DNA of 62,022 bases, taken from positions 1 through 62,022 of the forward strand of contig NZ_QOIM01000054.1 of assembly GCF_003323735.1 (NCBI RefSeq), written 5' to 3'. The stretch's first letter is position 1. Each line of letters starts with the position of its first letter. The DNA comes from Streptomyces reniochalinae (GTDB lineage: Bacteria; Actinomycetota; Actinomycetes; Streptomycetales; Streptomycetaceae). The translations under genes and the position numbers were made by a program. Below the pieces are notes generated by a model, which was not told the origin of the DNA, did not search any database, and was given only the letters and a program-made list of their open reading frames with translations. Positions 17,369-25,373 of this stretch are shown piece after piece.

Positions 17369-18748
17369 GTGAGTACCATGAGCCGCACCCGTCCACTCCG
17401 TCACACCCTGCGCTCCTGGGCCGTGCTGCCGCAGGCCGACCCGCGCACGGCCGCAGAGCTCCCCGAGCGCCCCGCCCCGCGCGCGCCGCTGATGACACCG
17501 CGCGCCGCCGATCTGGTACTCACGGGGCTCGTGCTGTTCGCCTCCGTCTGGAACAGCCTCAAGAACCCCTACCTCGGGCCCTCCACTCCCTGGGCGAACG
17601 TGCTGCTCGCCGCCGTGAGCGCACTGCCGCTCCTCGCGCGGCGCCGGACACCCGAACCCGTGCTCGCCGTCGCACTCCTCGCCGAGATCCTCCACGTGTC
17701 GATGTTCGTGCTGCCGTGCGCCTACTACGCCGAGGGCGCCTACCGCGGCCCACGCAGCCGCCGGACCGCGTGGGCGGCCGCCGGAGCGGGCCTGGTGATG
17801 ACCGCGCCCCGCAGCGTCGAGGCGTGGTCGAGCCTCCGGGTGCTGGTGACCTGGTTCACGGTGAACTTCGTCCTGGACGTACTGGTACCGCTGCTGCTGG
17901 GGCTGTACGTGGGGCAGCGGAGGGCCGTTCTCGCGGGCCTCGTCGAGCGGGCGGAGCGCGCCGAACGCGAACAGCGGCTGATCGCCGAGGCCGCGCGGGC
18001 CGAGGAACGGCAGCGGATCGCTGGGGAGATGCACGACGTGGTGTCCCACCAGGTGAGCCTGATCGTCGTGCACGCCAACGCGCTCGGTGCCGTTTCCCAC
18101 GACGCCGAGGTGACGACCGACACGGCCCGGATCATCCAGACCGCCGGGCGGCGCGCCCTGACAGAGCTGCGCGAGATGCTGGGCGTTCTCCGAGACGGCC
18201 CGGACAAGCAGGCCGAGAAGGCCGCTGAGCCCCCGCCGGACCGTCCCGAGTCCGCGCGAGCCCACCGGCCCGAGGGCGCGGACGGTGGCGCCGGCCCCTC
18301 TCCGGCTCCCGAGGCAGAGCGCCCTTCCGACGCGGTGGTCGGCCGGATCACCGAACTCGCCGACAGCTCACGGTCCGCGGGACTGCCGGTCAGCGTGCAC
18401 GTCGAGGGCGGGCCGCGGGCGCTGCCGGAACCGGTGGGACGGGCCGCCCACCGCGTGGTCCAGGAGGCACTGACCAACGTGCACAAGCACGCACCCGGGG
18501 CGACGACGGACATCCGGCTGGCGTTCACCGCAGGGACCGTGCGCGTCGGGATCGTCAACGGCCCGCAGGGCCGGCCCGTGGACGCCGCACCCGACGGCGG
18601 GGGGCCGCTGCTGCCCAGTGGGGGACACGGACTGCTCGGGCTGGCCGAGCGCGTACGGCTGGTCGGCGGGACCATCGAGTCGGGGCCCACCGGCGACGGA
18701 GGGTTCCGGGTCGACGCCGCGCTGCCGACTCAGGGGCCGGCCGACTGA
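17369..18748 (+). CDS. Orphan NarL-partner-type sensor histidine kinase (HisKA_3)
   Basis: A 459-aa membrane sensor kinase. Four to five hydrophobic segments lie in residues 45-190. The dimerisation/phosphoacceptor region ERQRIAGEMHDVVSHQVSLI places the acceptor His at about 222. A Pro/Ala/Glu-rich linker of some 60 residues separates it from the ATPase domain, which has the N-box VVQEALTNVHKHAP and the G-box GGHGLLGLAERVRLVGG. Kinases of this class normally pair with a LuxR/NarL-type response regulator. None is adjacent, since the next gene is a convergent hydrolase, so the partner must be elsewhere or lost. The GTG at 17369 is preferred; an ATG at 17378 is an alternative. The input signal is unknown. 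Confidence 0.86.
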   Translation: MSTMSRTRPLRHTLRSWAVLPQADPRTAAELPERPAPRAPLMTPRAADLVLTGLVLFASVWNSLKNPYLGPSTPWANVLLAAVSALPLLARRRTPEPVLAVALLAEILHVSMFVLPCAYYAEGAYRGPRSRRTAWAAAGAGLVMTAPRSVEAWSSLRVLVTWFTVNFVLDVLVPLLLGLYVGQRRAVLAGLVERAERAEREQRLIAEAARAEERQRIAGEMHDVVSHQVSLIVVHANALGAVSHDAEVTTDTARIIQTAGRRALTELREMLGVLRDGPDKQAEKAAEPPPDRPESARAHRPEGADGGAGPSPAPEAERPSDAVVGRITELADSSRSAGLPVSVHVEGGPRALPEPVGRAAHRVVQEALTNVHKHAPGATTDIRLAFTAGTVRVGIVNGPQGRPVDAAPDGGGPLLPSGGHGLLGLAERVRLVGGTIESGPTGDGGFRVDAALPTQGPAD

Positions 18749-18861
18749 GCCTGGGCCCCGAGCGGGCGGCGCGGGGTTCTTCAGGGCGGGCCCCTGCGGC
18801 CCCTCGCAGCGGGCCTTGCGTCCGTCATGAAGGCAGGACGGACTTCAGGGCAGGGCGGACT

Positions 18862-19836
18862 TCACGAGGGCAGGGCGGCCAGCCAGTCGATCAGCAGCTC
18901 GTTGATCTCGGCGGGGCGTTCCTGCTGGATCCAGTGGCCGCAGTCCTCCAGGATCCGGCTGCTGAGCAGGCCGGGGAGTGTGGTGGGGTAGGCGGCGACG
19001 GCGTCGGACAGCCAGGTGGTGGAGGCGTCCAGTCCGCCGCCCGCGAACAGCGCGGGCTGTCGGACGGGCGCGCCGTCGAAGGCGGCGAGGTCGGCCCAGT
19101 CCCGGTCCATGTTGCGGTAGCGGTTCAGCGCCGGGGTCATGCCGGTCCGCTCGAACTCCCCGGCGTAGACGTCGAGGTCGTCCTGGCCGAGCCAGCCGGG
19201 CAGCTCGCCGGGGAAGCGCTCGCGCAGCGTTCCGCCCGCGCCGACGAAGTGCGGGTCGGGCGCGTCGGCGGGCGGCATGGTGTCGGCCGACAGCGCGGCG
19301 TAGATCCCCGCGAGCCAGCCGCGGACGTCCGGCTCGATCTCCGCCTCGGCACGGCCCGGCTCCTGGAAGTAGGAGACGTAGAACTCGTCCCCGCCCATCT
19401 CCGCGAAGACCTCGCTCGGGCGTGGCCCGCCGTGCGGCGCGTAGGGGACGCTCAACAGCCCCACCGCGCGGAAGACGTCCGGTTCGAGCAGCGCCGAGTC
19501 GGCGGCGATGGCCGACCCCCAGTCGTGTCCCACGATCACGGCAGAGCGCTCACCCAGGGCGCGCACCACCGCGACGTTGTCCTCCACCAGCGCGCGCATC
19601 CGGTAGGCGGCGGGGTCGGCGGGGGCGGAGGACCGTCCGTAGCCGCGGACGTCGATGGCGACCGCGCGGTAGCCGGCGGCGGCCAGCTCCGGCAGCTGGT
19701 GCCGCCACGAGTACCAGGATTCGGGGAACCCGTGGACGAGCAGCACCAGCGGGCCTGTGCCCTGCTCCACCAGGTGGGTTCGCCCCGCGGGGGTCGGTAC
19801 CAGCCGGTGGGTGACGTTCATGGTGTGCGGGGGCAT
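18862..19836 (-). CDS. Alpha/beta hydrolase, epoxide-hydrolase-like
   Basis: A 324-aa cytoplasmic alpha/beta hydrolase. The oxyanion motif HGFPESWYSWR, the strand AVAIDVRGYGRSSAP and the nucleophile elbow VGHDWGSA (Asp nucleophile) are those of soluble epoxide hydrolases and related dehalogenases. The catalytic His is in EDCGHWIQQERPAEIN near the C-terminus. Asp as nucleophile excludes a Ser esterase. Cap-domain tyrosines, needed for epoxide opening, are plausible (EFYVSYF; ALNRYRN). AGGAGGACCG upstream of the ATG at 19836 sets the start. It is divergent from an SDR gene across 402 bp and convergent with the kinase gene. The substrate is unknown. Confidence 0.85.
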   Translation of the reverse strand: MPPHTMNVTHRLVPTPAGRTHLVEQGTGPLVLLVHGFPESWYSWRHQLPELAAAGYRAVAIDVRGYGRSSAPADPAAYRMRALVEDNVAVVRALGERSAVIVGHDWGSAIAADSALLEPDVFRAVGLLSVPYAPHGGPRPSEVFAEMGGDEFYVSYFQEPGRAEAEIEPDVRGWLAGIYAALSADTMPPADAPDPHFVGAGGTLRERFPGELPGWLGQDDLDVYAGEFERTGMTPALNRYRNMDRDWADLAAFDGAPVRQPALFAGGGLDASTTWLSDAVAAYPTTLPGLLSSRILEDCGHWIQQERPAEINELLIDWLAALPS

Positions 19837-20238
19837 CGGTCCTCCTCGTGTTCGAGCCCGGCAGCCGAGCCGCGCACCCGCCGGGCACGTTCCGTACGCC
19901 GAGCGTGTTCCGCCCTGGACGCGTTCCGCACCGGGCGTCCGGTCCGGCAGGCGGCGGCTCCCGAACGATCTTGCGGGGCCGTGCCAGGACCCCACGAGGC
20001 TTTTTGCCGTTCCGGCAAACAGCCCCGAGACCACGGCGCCGCGGGCGCCTTGGGCACCCGCCGGCTGACCCCAGGAGCGCTCTGGGGAACAGAAAGGAGC
20101 GGATCACGAGGACGTCGGCCAGGTGCGGGCGAGTGAAAGGGGGGACCGGCGATCCCCGGACAGGTGCTGCCTTCCTCCCACCGAAGGGGAGCGACACCGT
20201 GGAGAGGGAGAAACCCACCACAACGAAGGACGGCCACC
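19837..20238. promoter_or_regulatory. 402-bp divergent region with palindrome TTTGCCG-TTC-CGGCAAA
   Basis: No gene is visible. A perfect 17-bp inverted repeat (7-bp arms, 3-bp spacer) lies at 20003-20019, between the hydrolase start and the SDR start. It has the size and symmetry of an operator for a dimeric regulator. The MmyB-like regulator encoded downstream of the SDR is one candidate to bind it. GGAAAGGAGCGG-type purine runs nearby precede no credible start codon. Confidence 0.45.
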
Positions 20239-20994
20239 ATGCCCCGCATCGCTCTCGTCACCGGCGCCAACCGCGGCCTGGGCCGCAGCACGGCACTCCA
20301 CCTCGCCGAGGCCGGCACCGACGTCCTGCTCACCTACCGCTCGCACGCCGACGAGGCGGAGGCGGTCGCCGAGCGCGTCCGCGCGCTCGGCCGGACGGCG
20401 GTGACCCTCCGGCTGGACACCGCCGACACCTCCGCCTTTCCGGCCTTCGCCACGGACGTGCGGGACGCGCTGAAGCGGCACTGGGACCGCGAAGACCTCG
20501 ACGCCCTGGTCAACAACGCGGGCCACGGCGTCCACAAGCCCTTCGACCGGACTACCGAAGAGGAGTTCGACGGGCTGATCGGCGTCCACGTCAAGGGCGT
20601 CTTCTTCCTCACCCAGGCCCTGCTGCCCCTCCTCAGGGACGGGGGACACATCCTCAACGTCTCCACCGGGCTGACCCGCTTCATCGCCGCCGAGACCTCC
20701 GCGTACGCTGCCGCCAAGGGCGCCGTCGAGGTGCTCACCCGCTACCTGGCCAAGGAGCTGGGGCCGCGGGGCATCGCCGTCAACGCCCTCGCGCCCGGGG
20801 CCACCGCCACCGACTTCAACGGCGGCTCGGTACGCGACCAGCCGGCGGCGCGGACCGCCCTCGGCTCGGTCACCGCCATGGGCCGGGTCGGTGAACCGGA
20901 CGACATCGGGGCGGCCGCCGCGGCCCTGCTCGCCCCGGGCACCGCCTGGATCACCGGGCAGCGCATCGAGGCGTCGGGCGGCATGCTGCTGTGA
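20239..20994 (+). CDS. SDR-family oxidoreductase
   Basis: A 251-aa classical short-chain dehydrogenase/reductase. The cofactor loop is TGANRGLG (residues 8-15), NNAGHG follows strand 4, the catalytic Ser is in ILNVSTGL and the YxxxK pair is YAAAKGA. The C-terminus ends ITGQRIEASGGMLL, typical of FabG-like members. NADP preference is possible from the Arg after beta-2 (TYRSHADEA). Its start is the ATG in CCACCATGCC; the upstream in-frame extension is not credible. It lies 61 bp before an MmyB-like regulator on the same strand. In actinomycetes such SDR/MmyB pairs are common, and the regulator usually controls the SDR. Confidence 0.88.
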   Translation: MPRIALVTGANRGLGRSTALHLAEAGTDVLLTYRSHADEAEAVAERVRALGRTAVTLRLDTADTSAFPAFATDVRDALKRHWDREDLDALVNNAGHGVHKPFDRTTEEEFDGLIGVHVKGVFFLTQALLPLLRDGGHILNVSTGLTRFIAAETSAYAAAKGAVEVLTRYLAKELGPRGIAVNALAPGATATDFNGGSVRDQPAARTALGSVTAMGRVGEPDDIGAAAAALLAPGTAWITGQRIEASGGMLL

Positions 20995-21055
20995 CGCGGC
21001 CCTTCGGGAAGCGACCCGAGAGCTGCTCCGAGTGCCGTCCGAGAGAGGAAGAACA

Positions 21056-21925
21056 GTGGACCGAGCACAGCTCGCGGACTTCCTGCGCGTGCGGCGGGAA
21101 GCCCTCCAGCCCGAGGACGTGGGACTGCCCCGCGGGCCGCGCAGGCGCACCCGCGGGCTGCGCCGGGAGGAGGCGGCTGCGCTGAGCGGCATGTCGACCG
21201 ACTACTGGGGCCGCCTCGAACAGCAGCGTGGGCCGCAGCCGTCGCCGGCGATGCTCGCGGCGATGGCCCGCGGGCTGAGGCTGTCCCTGTCCGAGCGCGA
21301 CCACCTCTTCCGTATCGCCGGACACAACGCCCCGCCGCGGACCGGCTCCGACCACCTCGCACCCGGACTGATGCGGATCCTCGACCGGCTCGGTGACACC
21401 CCCGCGCAGGTCGTCACCGACCTGGCCGAGACGCTGTGGCAGACACCGCCGGCCGCCGCACTGGTCGGCGACGAGACCCGCCTCACGGGTCCGGACCGCA
21501 GCCTCCTGCGCCGCTGGTTCACCGACCCCGCCACCCGGCTGCTCTACCCGGAGGAGGACCACCCCCGGCACAGCCGGTTCTTCACCGCCGAGCTGCGCGG
21601 CGCCTACTCGCGGCAGGGCCGCGGCAGCCGGGCCGAGGCCCTCGTCGAGGAGTTGCTGGAGGTCAGCGAGGAGTTCACCCGCTGGTGGAGCGCCCACGAG
21701 GTCAGCGCGCCACGCGTCGATCCGAAGAGGTTCCGCCACCCCGAACTCGGCATCCTGGAACTCCAGTGCCAGGTCCTCCTCGACCCGGAACAGGCGCAGG
21801 CGCTCCTCGTCTACACGGCGACACCCGGCACCGAGAGCGACGAGAAACTCCGCCTCCTCCCGGCGACCGCCTCCCGTCCGGCGGGCGCCACTCCTTCGGA
21901 TGTCATCCGGCCTGCGGACGCCTGA
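21056..21925 (+). CDS. MmyB-like helix-turn-helix transcriptional regulator
   Basis: A 289-aa regulator. The N-terminal XRE-type HTH (about residues 5-80) contains RRRTRGLRREEAAALSGMSTDYWGRLEQQRGPQPSPAML, a hallmark of the MmyB-like family. It is followed by the MmyB-like ligand-binding domain from about 100 (RILDRLGDTPAQVVTDLAETLWQTPPAAALVGD) to VYTATPGTESDEKLRLL. In this family the C-terminal domain is thought to bind a fatty-acid-like ligand. The GTG at 21056 follows GAGGAAGAACA and gives the normal family length. It is probably co-transcribed with the preceding SDR gene and likely regulates it. Confidence 0.9.
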   Translation: MDRAQLADFLRVRREALQPEDVGLPRGPRRRTRGLRREEAAALSGMSTDYWGRLEQQRGPQPSPAMLAAMARGLRLSLSERDHLFRIAGHNAPPRTGSDHLAPGLMRILDRLGDTPAQVVTDLAETLWQTPPAAALVGDETRLTGPDRSLLRRWFTDPATRLLYPEEDHPRHSRFFTAELRGAYSRQGRGSRAEALVEELLEVSEEFTRWWSAHEVSAPRVDPKRFRHPELGILELQCQVLLDPEQAQALLVYTATPGTESDEKLRLLPATASRPAGATPSDVIRPADA

Positions 21926-21983
21926 ACGGTCCTCCGGGGCGCTGCCCCGCCGCGTGACGCCGGGATCCGGGTCCGGTGCGGGC

Positions 21984-22442
21984 TCACGTGTCCAGGACGG
22001 TCGGCTCCAGTGTGACGGTGGAGGTCAGGGAGTTGGCGATGAAACAGCTCTCGTGCGCCTGGGCGAACAGCTCCCGCACCCGCTCGTGGTCGGTGCCTCC
22101 GGCCACCCGGATCACCGGTGCCAGCCTGATGTGACCGATCCGGGCGGGCCGCCGGGCGTCGTCCATCGTGCCCTCGGCCTCTTCCTCGTAGTCCACCACG
22201 TCGATCCGGTGCCGAGCGGCCAGCGCGAGGAAGGACAGCATCTGGCAGGAGGCGGCCGCCATGACGAGCAGCTGCTCCGGGTTGAGCCGCTCGGCGTCCC
22301 CGCGGAAAGCGGGGTCGGCGCTGAGGTCCACCCGCGCGGCGGCGGGTGGCGCGAGCGCTTCGTGCTTCCTGGGATAGCTCGCCCAGCCCGACCGGGTCGA
22401 GCCGCTCCAGACGAGATGTGTGGCGTAGGAGTGCACCGTCAT
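21984..22442 (-). CDS. OsmC/Ohr-family peroxiredoxin-like protein
   Basis: A 152-aa protein of the OsmC family, small dimeric thiol peroxidases acting on organic hydroperoxides. The two expected redox cysteines are visible: one in MAAASCQMLSFLALA and one in AHESCFIANSLTSTVTLEPTV. NPEQLLVMAAASC is the family signature preceding the peroxidatic Cys helix. The ATG at 22442 gives full family length. It is convergent with the MmyB-like gene and faces the DUF6126/XRE genes on the same strand; no regulator of the OhrR type is adjacent. Confidence 0.87.
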   Translation of the reverse strand: MTVHSYATHLVWSGSTRSGWASYPRKHEALAPPAAARVDLSADPAFRGDAERLNPEQLLVMAAASCQMLSFLALAARHRIDVVDYEEEAEGTMDDARRPARIGHIRLAPVIRVAGGTDHERVRELFAQAHESCFIANSLTSTVTLEPTVLDT

Positions 22443-22500
22443 GGCGGCAGGCTCGCACGGTGACGATTCGGCCCCGGCCGAATCGGCGCGGCCCGCGCGC

Positions 22501-22692
22501 CTATTCGCCCCCGCCCACCTCGAACAGCAGGAAGAGGAAGCCGGCCAGCAGGTGACCGGCCACCACGTAGACGAAGAGACGCAGCGCCAGACCGCGCGGA
22601 AAGCGCCCGTAGCCGCGCTCGACACCCGGCTCGTCCCTGGGCTTGCGCGGGCGTGCCGGCCGGTGCGGCGGGTGGGGAGCGGGGGTGCTCAT
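22501..22692 (-). CDS. DUF6126-like small membrane protein
   Basis: A 63-aa protein with a Pro/Arg-rich cytoplasmic N-terminus and one hydrophobic helix near the C-terminus (LALRLFVYVVAGHLLAGFLFLLFEV). This single-TM layout, with LRLFVYVVAGH just inside the helix, matches the small Streptomyces DUF6126 family, which often sits beside an XRE-cupin regulator as it does here (131 bp downstream of that gene, same strand). AAAGGCCCCGCC upstream gives only a weak ribosome-binding site. The function is unknown; the genetic linkage suggests it is the regulator's target or a membrane partner. Confidence 0.65.
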   Translation of the reverse strand: MSTPAPHPPHRPARPRKPRDEPGVERGYGRFPRGLALRLFVYVVAGHLLAGFLFLLFEVGGGE

Positions 22693-22823
22693 GGCGGGGC
22701 CTTTCCGTACGGGGACGTGCGGGGTCGAGGGGGCGTGTCGGCTGAACGGGACGGACGAGGGGCGGGAGGCGGGGGACGGGAGGTGAGGGGGCGCAAGAGC
22801 CCCGCACACGCCGGTCGGGCAGC

Positions 22824-23474
22824 TCAGAGGGGTGTCGGTGCGGGTCCTGGGCCGTGTCCTGGCAGGCCGCCCACACACAGGTCCGCCGTGGGCGACTGGA
22901 GGAGCGTGTGGACGAAGAGCAGGTCGACGCCGTCCGACGACACGGCCTCAAGACGGTGCGGCGTGAGGGAGTCGAAGTGCGCCGAGTCGCCGCTGCCCAG
23001 CACCTCGGTCGTCTGTCCGAGGGTGAGCCGCAGCCGGCCGCGCTGGACGTGCAGCCACTCCTCGCCCGGATGGACGCGGACGAGGTCGCCCTGCGGGCCG
23101 CGCGGGACGTGCACGCGCAGGGCCTGTAGCGCGCGCCCGGCCTGACCCGCGCGGCGGTAGCGCCAGCCCCCGGCGTCGACGGCTTCCATCTCGGCGCCCC
23201 TGACGACGGGGTCGGAGGCAGCGCTGGTCTCGCCCAGCAGATCGCCCGCGGTGGTGCCGTAGACCCGCGCGAGGGTGAGGAGAAGCGGCAGGGACGGCTG
23301 CCGCTTCCCTGTCTCCAGGCGGGAGAGGTGGGCGGGCGACAGCCCGGCCCTGCGCGCGGCCGCCTCCAGGCTCAGCCCGCTCCGCCGCCTCAGCAGGCGC
23401 ATTCGCGGCGCGAACGCGGGCAGCTCTCCCGTTTCGGCCCCGGCTGCCTCATGATGGTGAGGGTTCGGGCTCAT
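22824..23474 (-). CDS. XRE-family regulator with C-terminal cupin domain
   Basis: A 216-aa regulator. The N-terminal XRE helix-turn-helix is at about 24-80 (MRLLRRRSGLSLEAAARRAGLSPAHLSRLETGKRQPSLPLLLTLARV). The cupin sensor domain at about 125-195 contains VHPGEEWLHVQRGRLRLTLG and GDSAHFDSLTPHRLEAVSSDGVDLLFVHT, so it may bind a small ligand or metal. The ATG at 23474 follows directly after an operator-like palindrome of GGCAAAA half-sites, which suggests autoregulation. It lies upstream of and on the same strand as the DUF6126 gene. Confidence 0.87.
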   Translation of the reverse strand: MSPNPHHHEAAGAETGELPAFAPRMRLLRRRSGLSLEAAARRAGLSPAHLSRLETGKRQPSLPLLLTLARVYGTTAGDLLGETSAASDPVVRGAEMEAVDAGGWRYRRAGQAGRALQALRVHVPRGPQGDLVRVHPGEEWLHVQRGRLRLTLGQTTEVLGSGDSAHFDSLTPHRLEAVSSDGVDLLFVHTLLQSPTADLCVGGLPGHGPGPAPTPL

Positions 23475-23506
23475 GTTCCCGATTAAGGCACGGGCCTTCC
23501 CTGCGA

Positions 23507-23521
23507 GGCAAAACTTTTGCC
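23507..23521. promoter_or_regulatory. Operator-like palindrome GGCAAAA-C-TTTTGCC plus third half-site
   Basis: GGCAAAACTTTTGCC is a perfect inverted repeat 33 bp upstream of the XRE-cupin ATG. A third GGCAAAA half-site follows within 12 bp (CACAGGCAAAACC). AT-rich sequence is rare here, so the cluster stands out. The probable ligand is the XRE-cupin regulator encoded next to it. Confidence 0.65.
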
Positions 23522-23570
23522 CCACAGGCAAAACCGAGGCCGCCGCGTGTCGCCTCCGCGGCGGAACCGG

Positions 23571-23763
23571 CCTGTGCGCTACGAGGCGATCGCCACCGCC
23601 CTGGGCACGGTGGCGAGCAGGGCCGAGGAGCTGGGTGCCTCCGTGCACATGCCGAAAAGAGGCTGTGGCCTGGCGGGAGGGCGCTGGGAGCGGGTCCGCC
23701 CGCTGATAGAGGAGCGTGGTGCGGCACGGGGTCGCGGTCACGGTGTACGAGAGAGACGGCTGA
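23571..23763 (+). pseudogene. Macro-domain (Appr-1-p processing) gene remnant, 3' end only, frameshifted
   Basis: The frame beginning RPVRYEAIATALGTVASRAE continues ELGASVHMP, then CGLAGGRWERVRPLIEER, matching the C-terminal half of a macro domain (normally ...MPRIGxGLAGG-W-VxPLIEE...VTVYER). The reading frame then shifts at about 23713: the next frame gives VRHGVAVTVYERDG and a stop at 23761-23763. The N-terminal two thirds, including the ADP-ribose loop, is missing; the homology begins abruptly after the XRE promoter. I infer a decayed gene for an ADP-ribose-binding or deacylating protein. KR replaces the usual RI before the glycine loop. Confidence 0.6.
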
Positions 23764-23854
23764 ACGGCCGGTGCAGGGGCCTGGCCGGCGTCGGCCGGGT
23801 CGGTTCCCCGGGCGGACGGCTGAGCGTCGGAACGGGCCGCGCCGGCTCCGCCGG

Positions 23855-25189
23855 CTACCGCTCGGGGACGTAGCGCCAGAAGGCGGGCACCGCGAAGGCG
23901 AGGGCCAGCGTGCCGGCCACCACCAGCAGGCCGCCGCCGACCACGGTGTGCCGGGTCCCGGCGGCCGCGCCGATGGTGCCGTGCAGCAGGTCGGCGAGGC
24001 GCGGCCCGCCCGCCACCACGACGGTGAAGACGCCCTGCATCCTGCCGCGCATCTCGTCGGTCGCGGCCGACTGGAGGATGGCGCCGCGGAAGACCATGGA
24101 CACCATGTCGGCGGCGCCCGCCACCGCGAGCGCCACCGCGGCCAGCCACAGCGGCCCGGAGAGCCCGAACCCGGCGACCGACAGTCCCCACACGCTGACG
24201 GCGAGAACGACCATCACCCCGTGCCGCCGCACCCGGGAGTACAGCCCGGACAGCAGCCCGCACAGCAGCGCGCCCACGGGGAGGGCCGCGTACAGCACGC
24301 CGAGAGCCGTGCCGCCGCCCTCGGGCCCGCCGAAGTCGAGCTGCGCCATTTGCGGGAAGAGCGCGCGCGGCATGCCCAGCACCATGGCGATGACGTCGGC
24401 GAGGAACGAGACCAGCAGCAGCCGCTTGCGTACCAGGTAGCGGAAGCCGTCCACGATGTCGGCCAGTCCGGCGCGCCGGGCCGCGACCTCGAGCGGAGGC
24501 AGCGACGGCAGCCGCCACACCGCCCACAGCGCCACCACGAGGGCCAGCGAGTCGCACAGGTAGAGCACCGGCAGTCCGAGTACCGGCACCAGCGCCCCCG
24601 CGAGCAGCGGTCCCGCGATCTGGCCGAACTGCGCCACCGTCGAGGTGAGCGCGGTGGCGGAGGGAAGCTGCTCGGCCGGTACGAGACGGGCCACCGACGC
24701 GGTGCGCGTCGGCTGGTTGATGCCGAACAGCGCCTGCTGGAGCGCGAGCAGGACGAGCAGGACGGTGACCGACCGCATCCCGGTGGCCGCCTGCGCCCAG
24801 AACAGCAGCGAGGTGAGGGCGATGCCCGAGTTGCTGAACAGCAGCAGTTTGCGCCGGTCCATCAGGTCGGCGACCGCCCCGCCCCACAGGGCGAAGACGA
24901 CCAGCGGGACGAGCGCGGCGGCGCCCGCCAGGCCGACGAGTGCGGAGGAGCCGGTGTCATCGTAGATTTGAAGCGGCACGGCGACGGCCGTCAACTGGCT
25001 GCCGACGGCCGTGACCACGGTCGAGGACCACAGCCGTCGGAAGGGGACTATGCGCAGGGGCGCGGTGTCCACCGCGAAGCGGCGCAGCCGCCGCAGACCG
25101 GTTCTCCCCTCCCGCGGTGCTTCGGCGAACTCGTCCGGGAACTCGTCGGGAGGACCCGAGCGGTCCTGGTGCGGTGTGTCGGTGGTCAC
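23855..25189 (-). CDS. MFS exporter, EntS/MFS_3-like (12 TM)
   Basis: A 444-aa transporter of the MFS_3 class, whose members include the enterobactin exporter EntS. The sequence FRRLWSSTVVTAVGSQLTAVAVPLQIYDDTGSSALVGLAG is typical of TM1-2 in this class, followed by motif A (GGAVADLMDRRKLLLFS). TRTASVARLVPAEQLPSATALTSTVAQFGQIAGPLLAGAL is the family's central region. The GTG at 25189 is preferred because GGAGAACGGCC precedes it; a GTG at 25246 would add 19 residues. Export of a siderophore or drug is possible. The enterobactin genes lie 14 kb away, so a direct link is only speculation. Confidence 0.85.
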   Translation of the reverse strand: MTTDTPHQDRSGPPDEFPDEFAEAPREGRTGLRRLRRFAVDTAPLRIVPFRRLWSSTVVTAVGSQLTAVAVPLQIYDDTGSSALVGLAGAAALVPLVVFALWGGAVADLMDRRKLLLFSNSGIALTSLLFWAQAATGMRSVTVLLVLLALQQALFGINQPTRTASVARLVPAEQLPSATALTSTVAQFGQIAGPLLAGALVPVLGLPVLYLCDSLALVVALWAVWRLPSLPPLEVAARRAGLADIVDGFRYLVRKRLLLVSFLADVIAMVLGMPRALFPQMAQLDFGGPEGGGTALGVLYAALPVGALLCGLLSGLYSRVRRHGVMVVLAVSVWGLSVAGFGLSGPLWLAAVALAVAGAADMVSMVFRGAILQSAATDEMRGRMQGVFTVVVAGGPRLADLLHGTIGAAAGTRHTVVGGGLLVVAGTLALAFAVPAFWRYVPER

Positions 25190-25373
25190 CGGCCGTTCTC
25201 CGTTCCCGGCCGGTGGACTCCCGTCGGCTCCGCGCCGCCGCGCCACCCCGGCCGTTTCGAGCAGGCTGAAGAGACGCGTTGGTTGACGTTAACGCCTACG
25301 GTCGCGGCTCGGACGCCTGCGGGGCGTTCCGGGCCGGAGCAATCCAGCACGCTAACCGGCGGATCGCAGCAGG

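Noticed and set aside
23855..25189. EntS-like MFS as the dedicated enterobactin exporter
   Set aside because: It lies 14 kb from the cluster, with no iron box nearby; family similarity alone is not enough.
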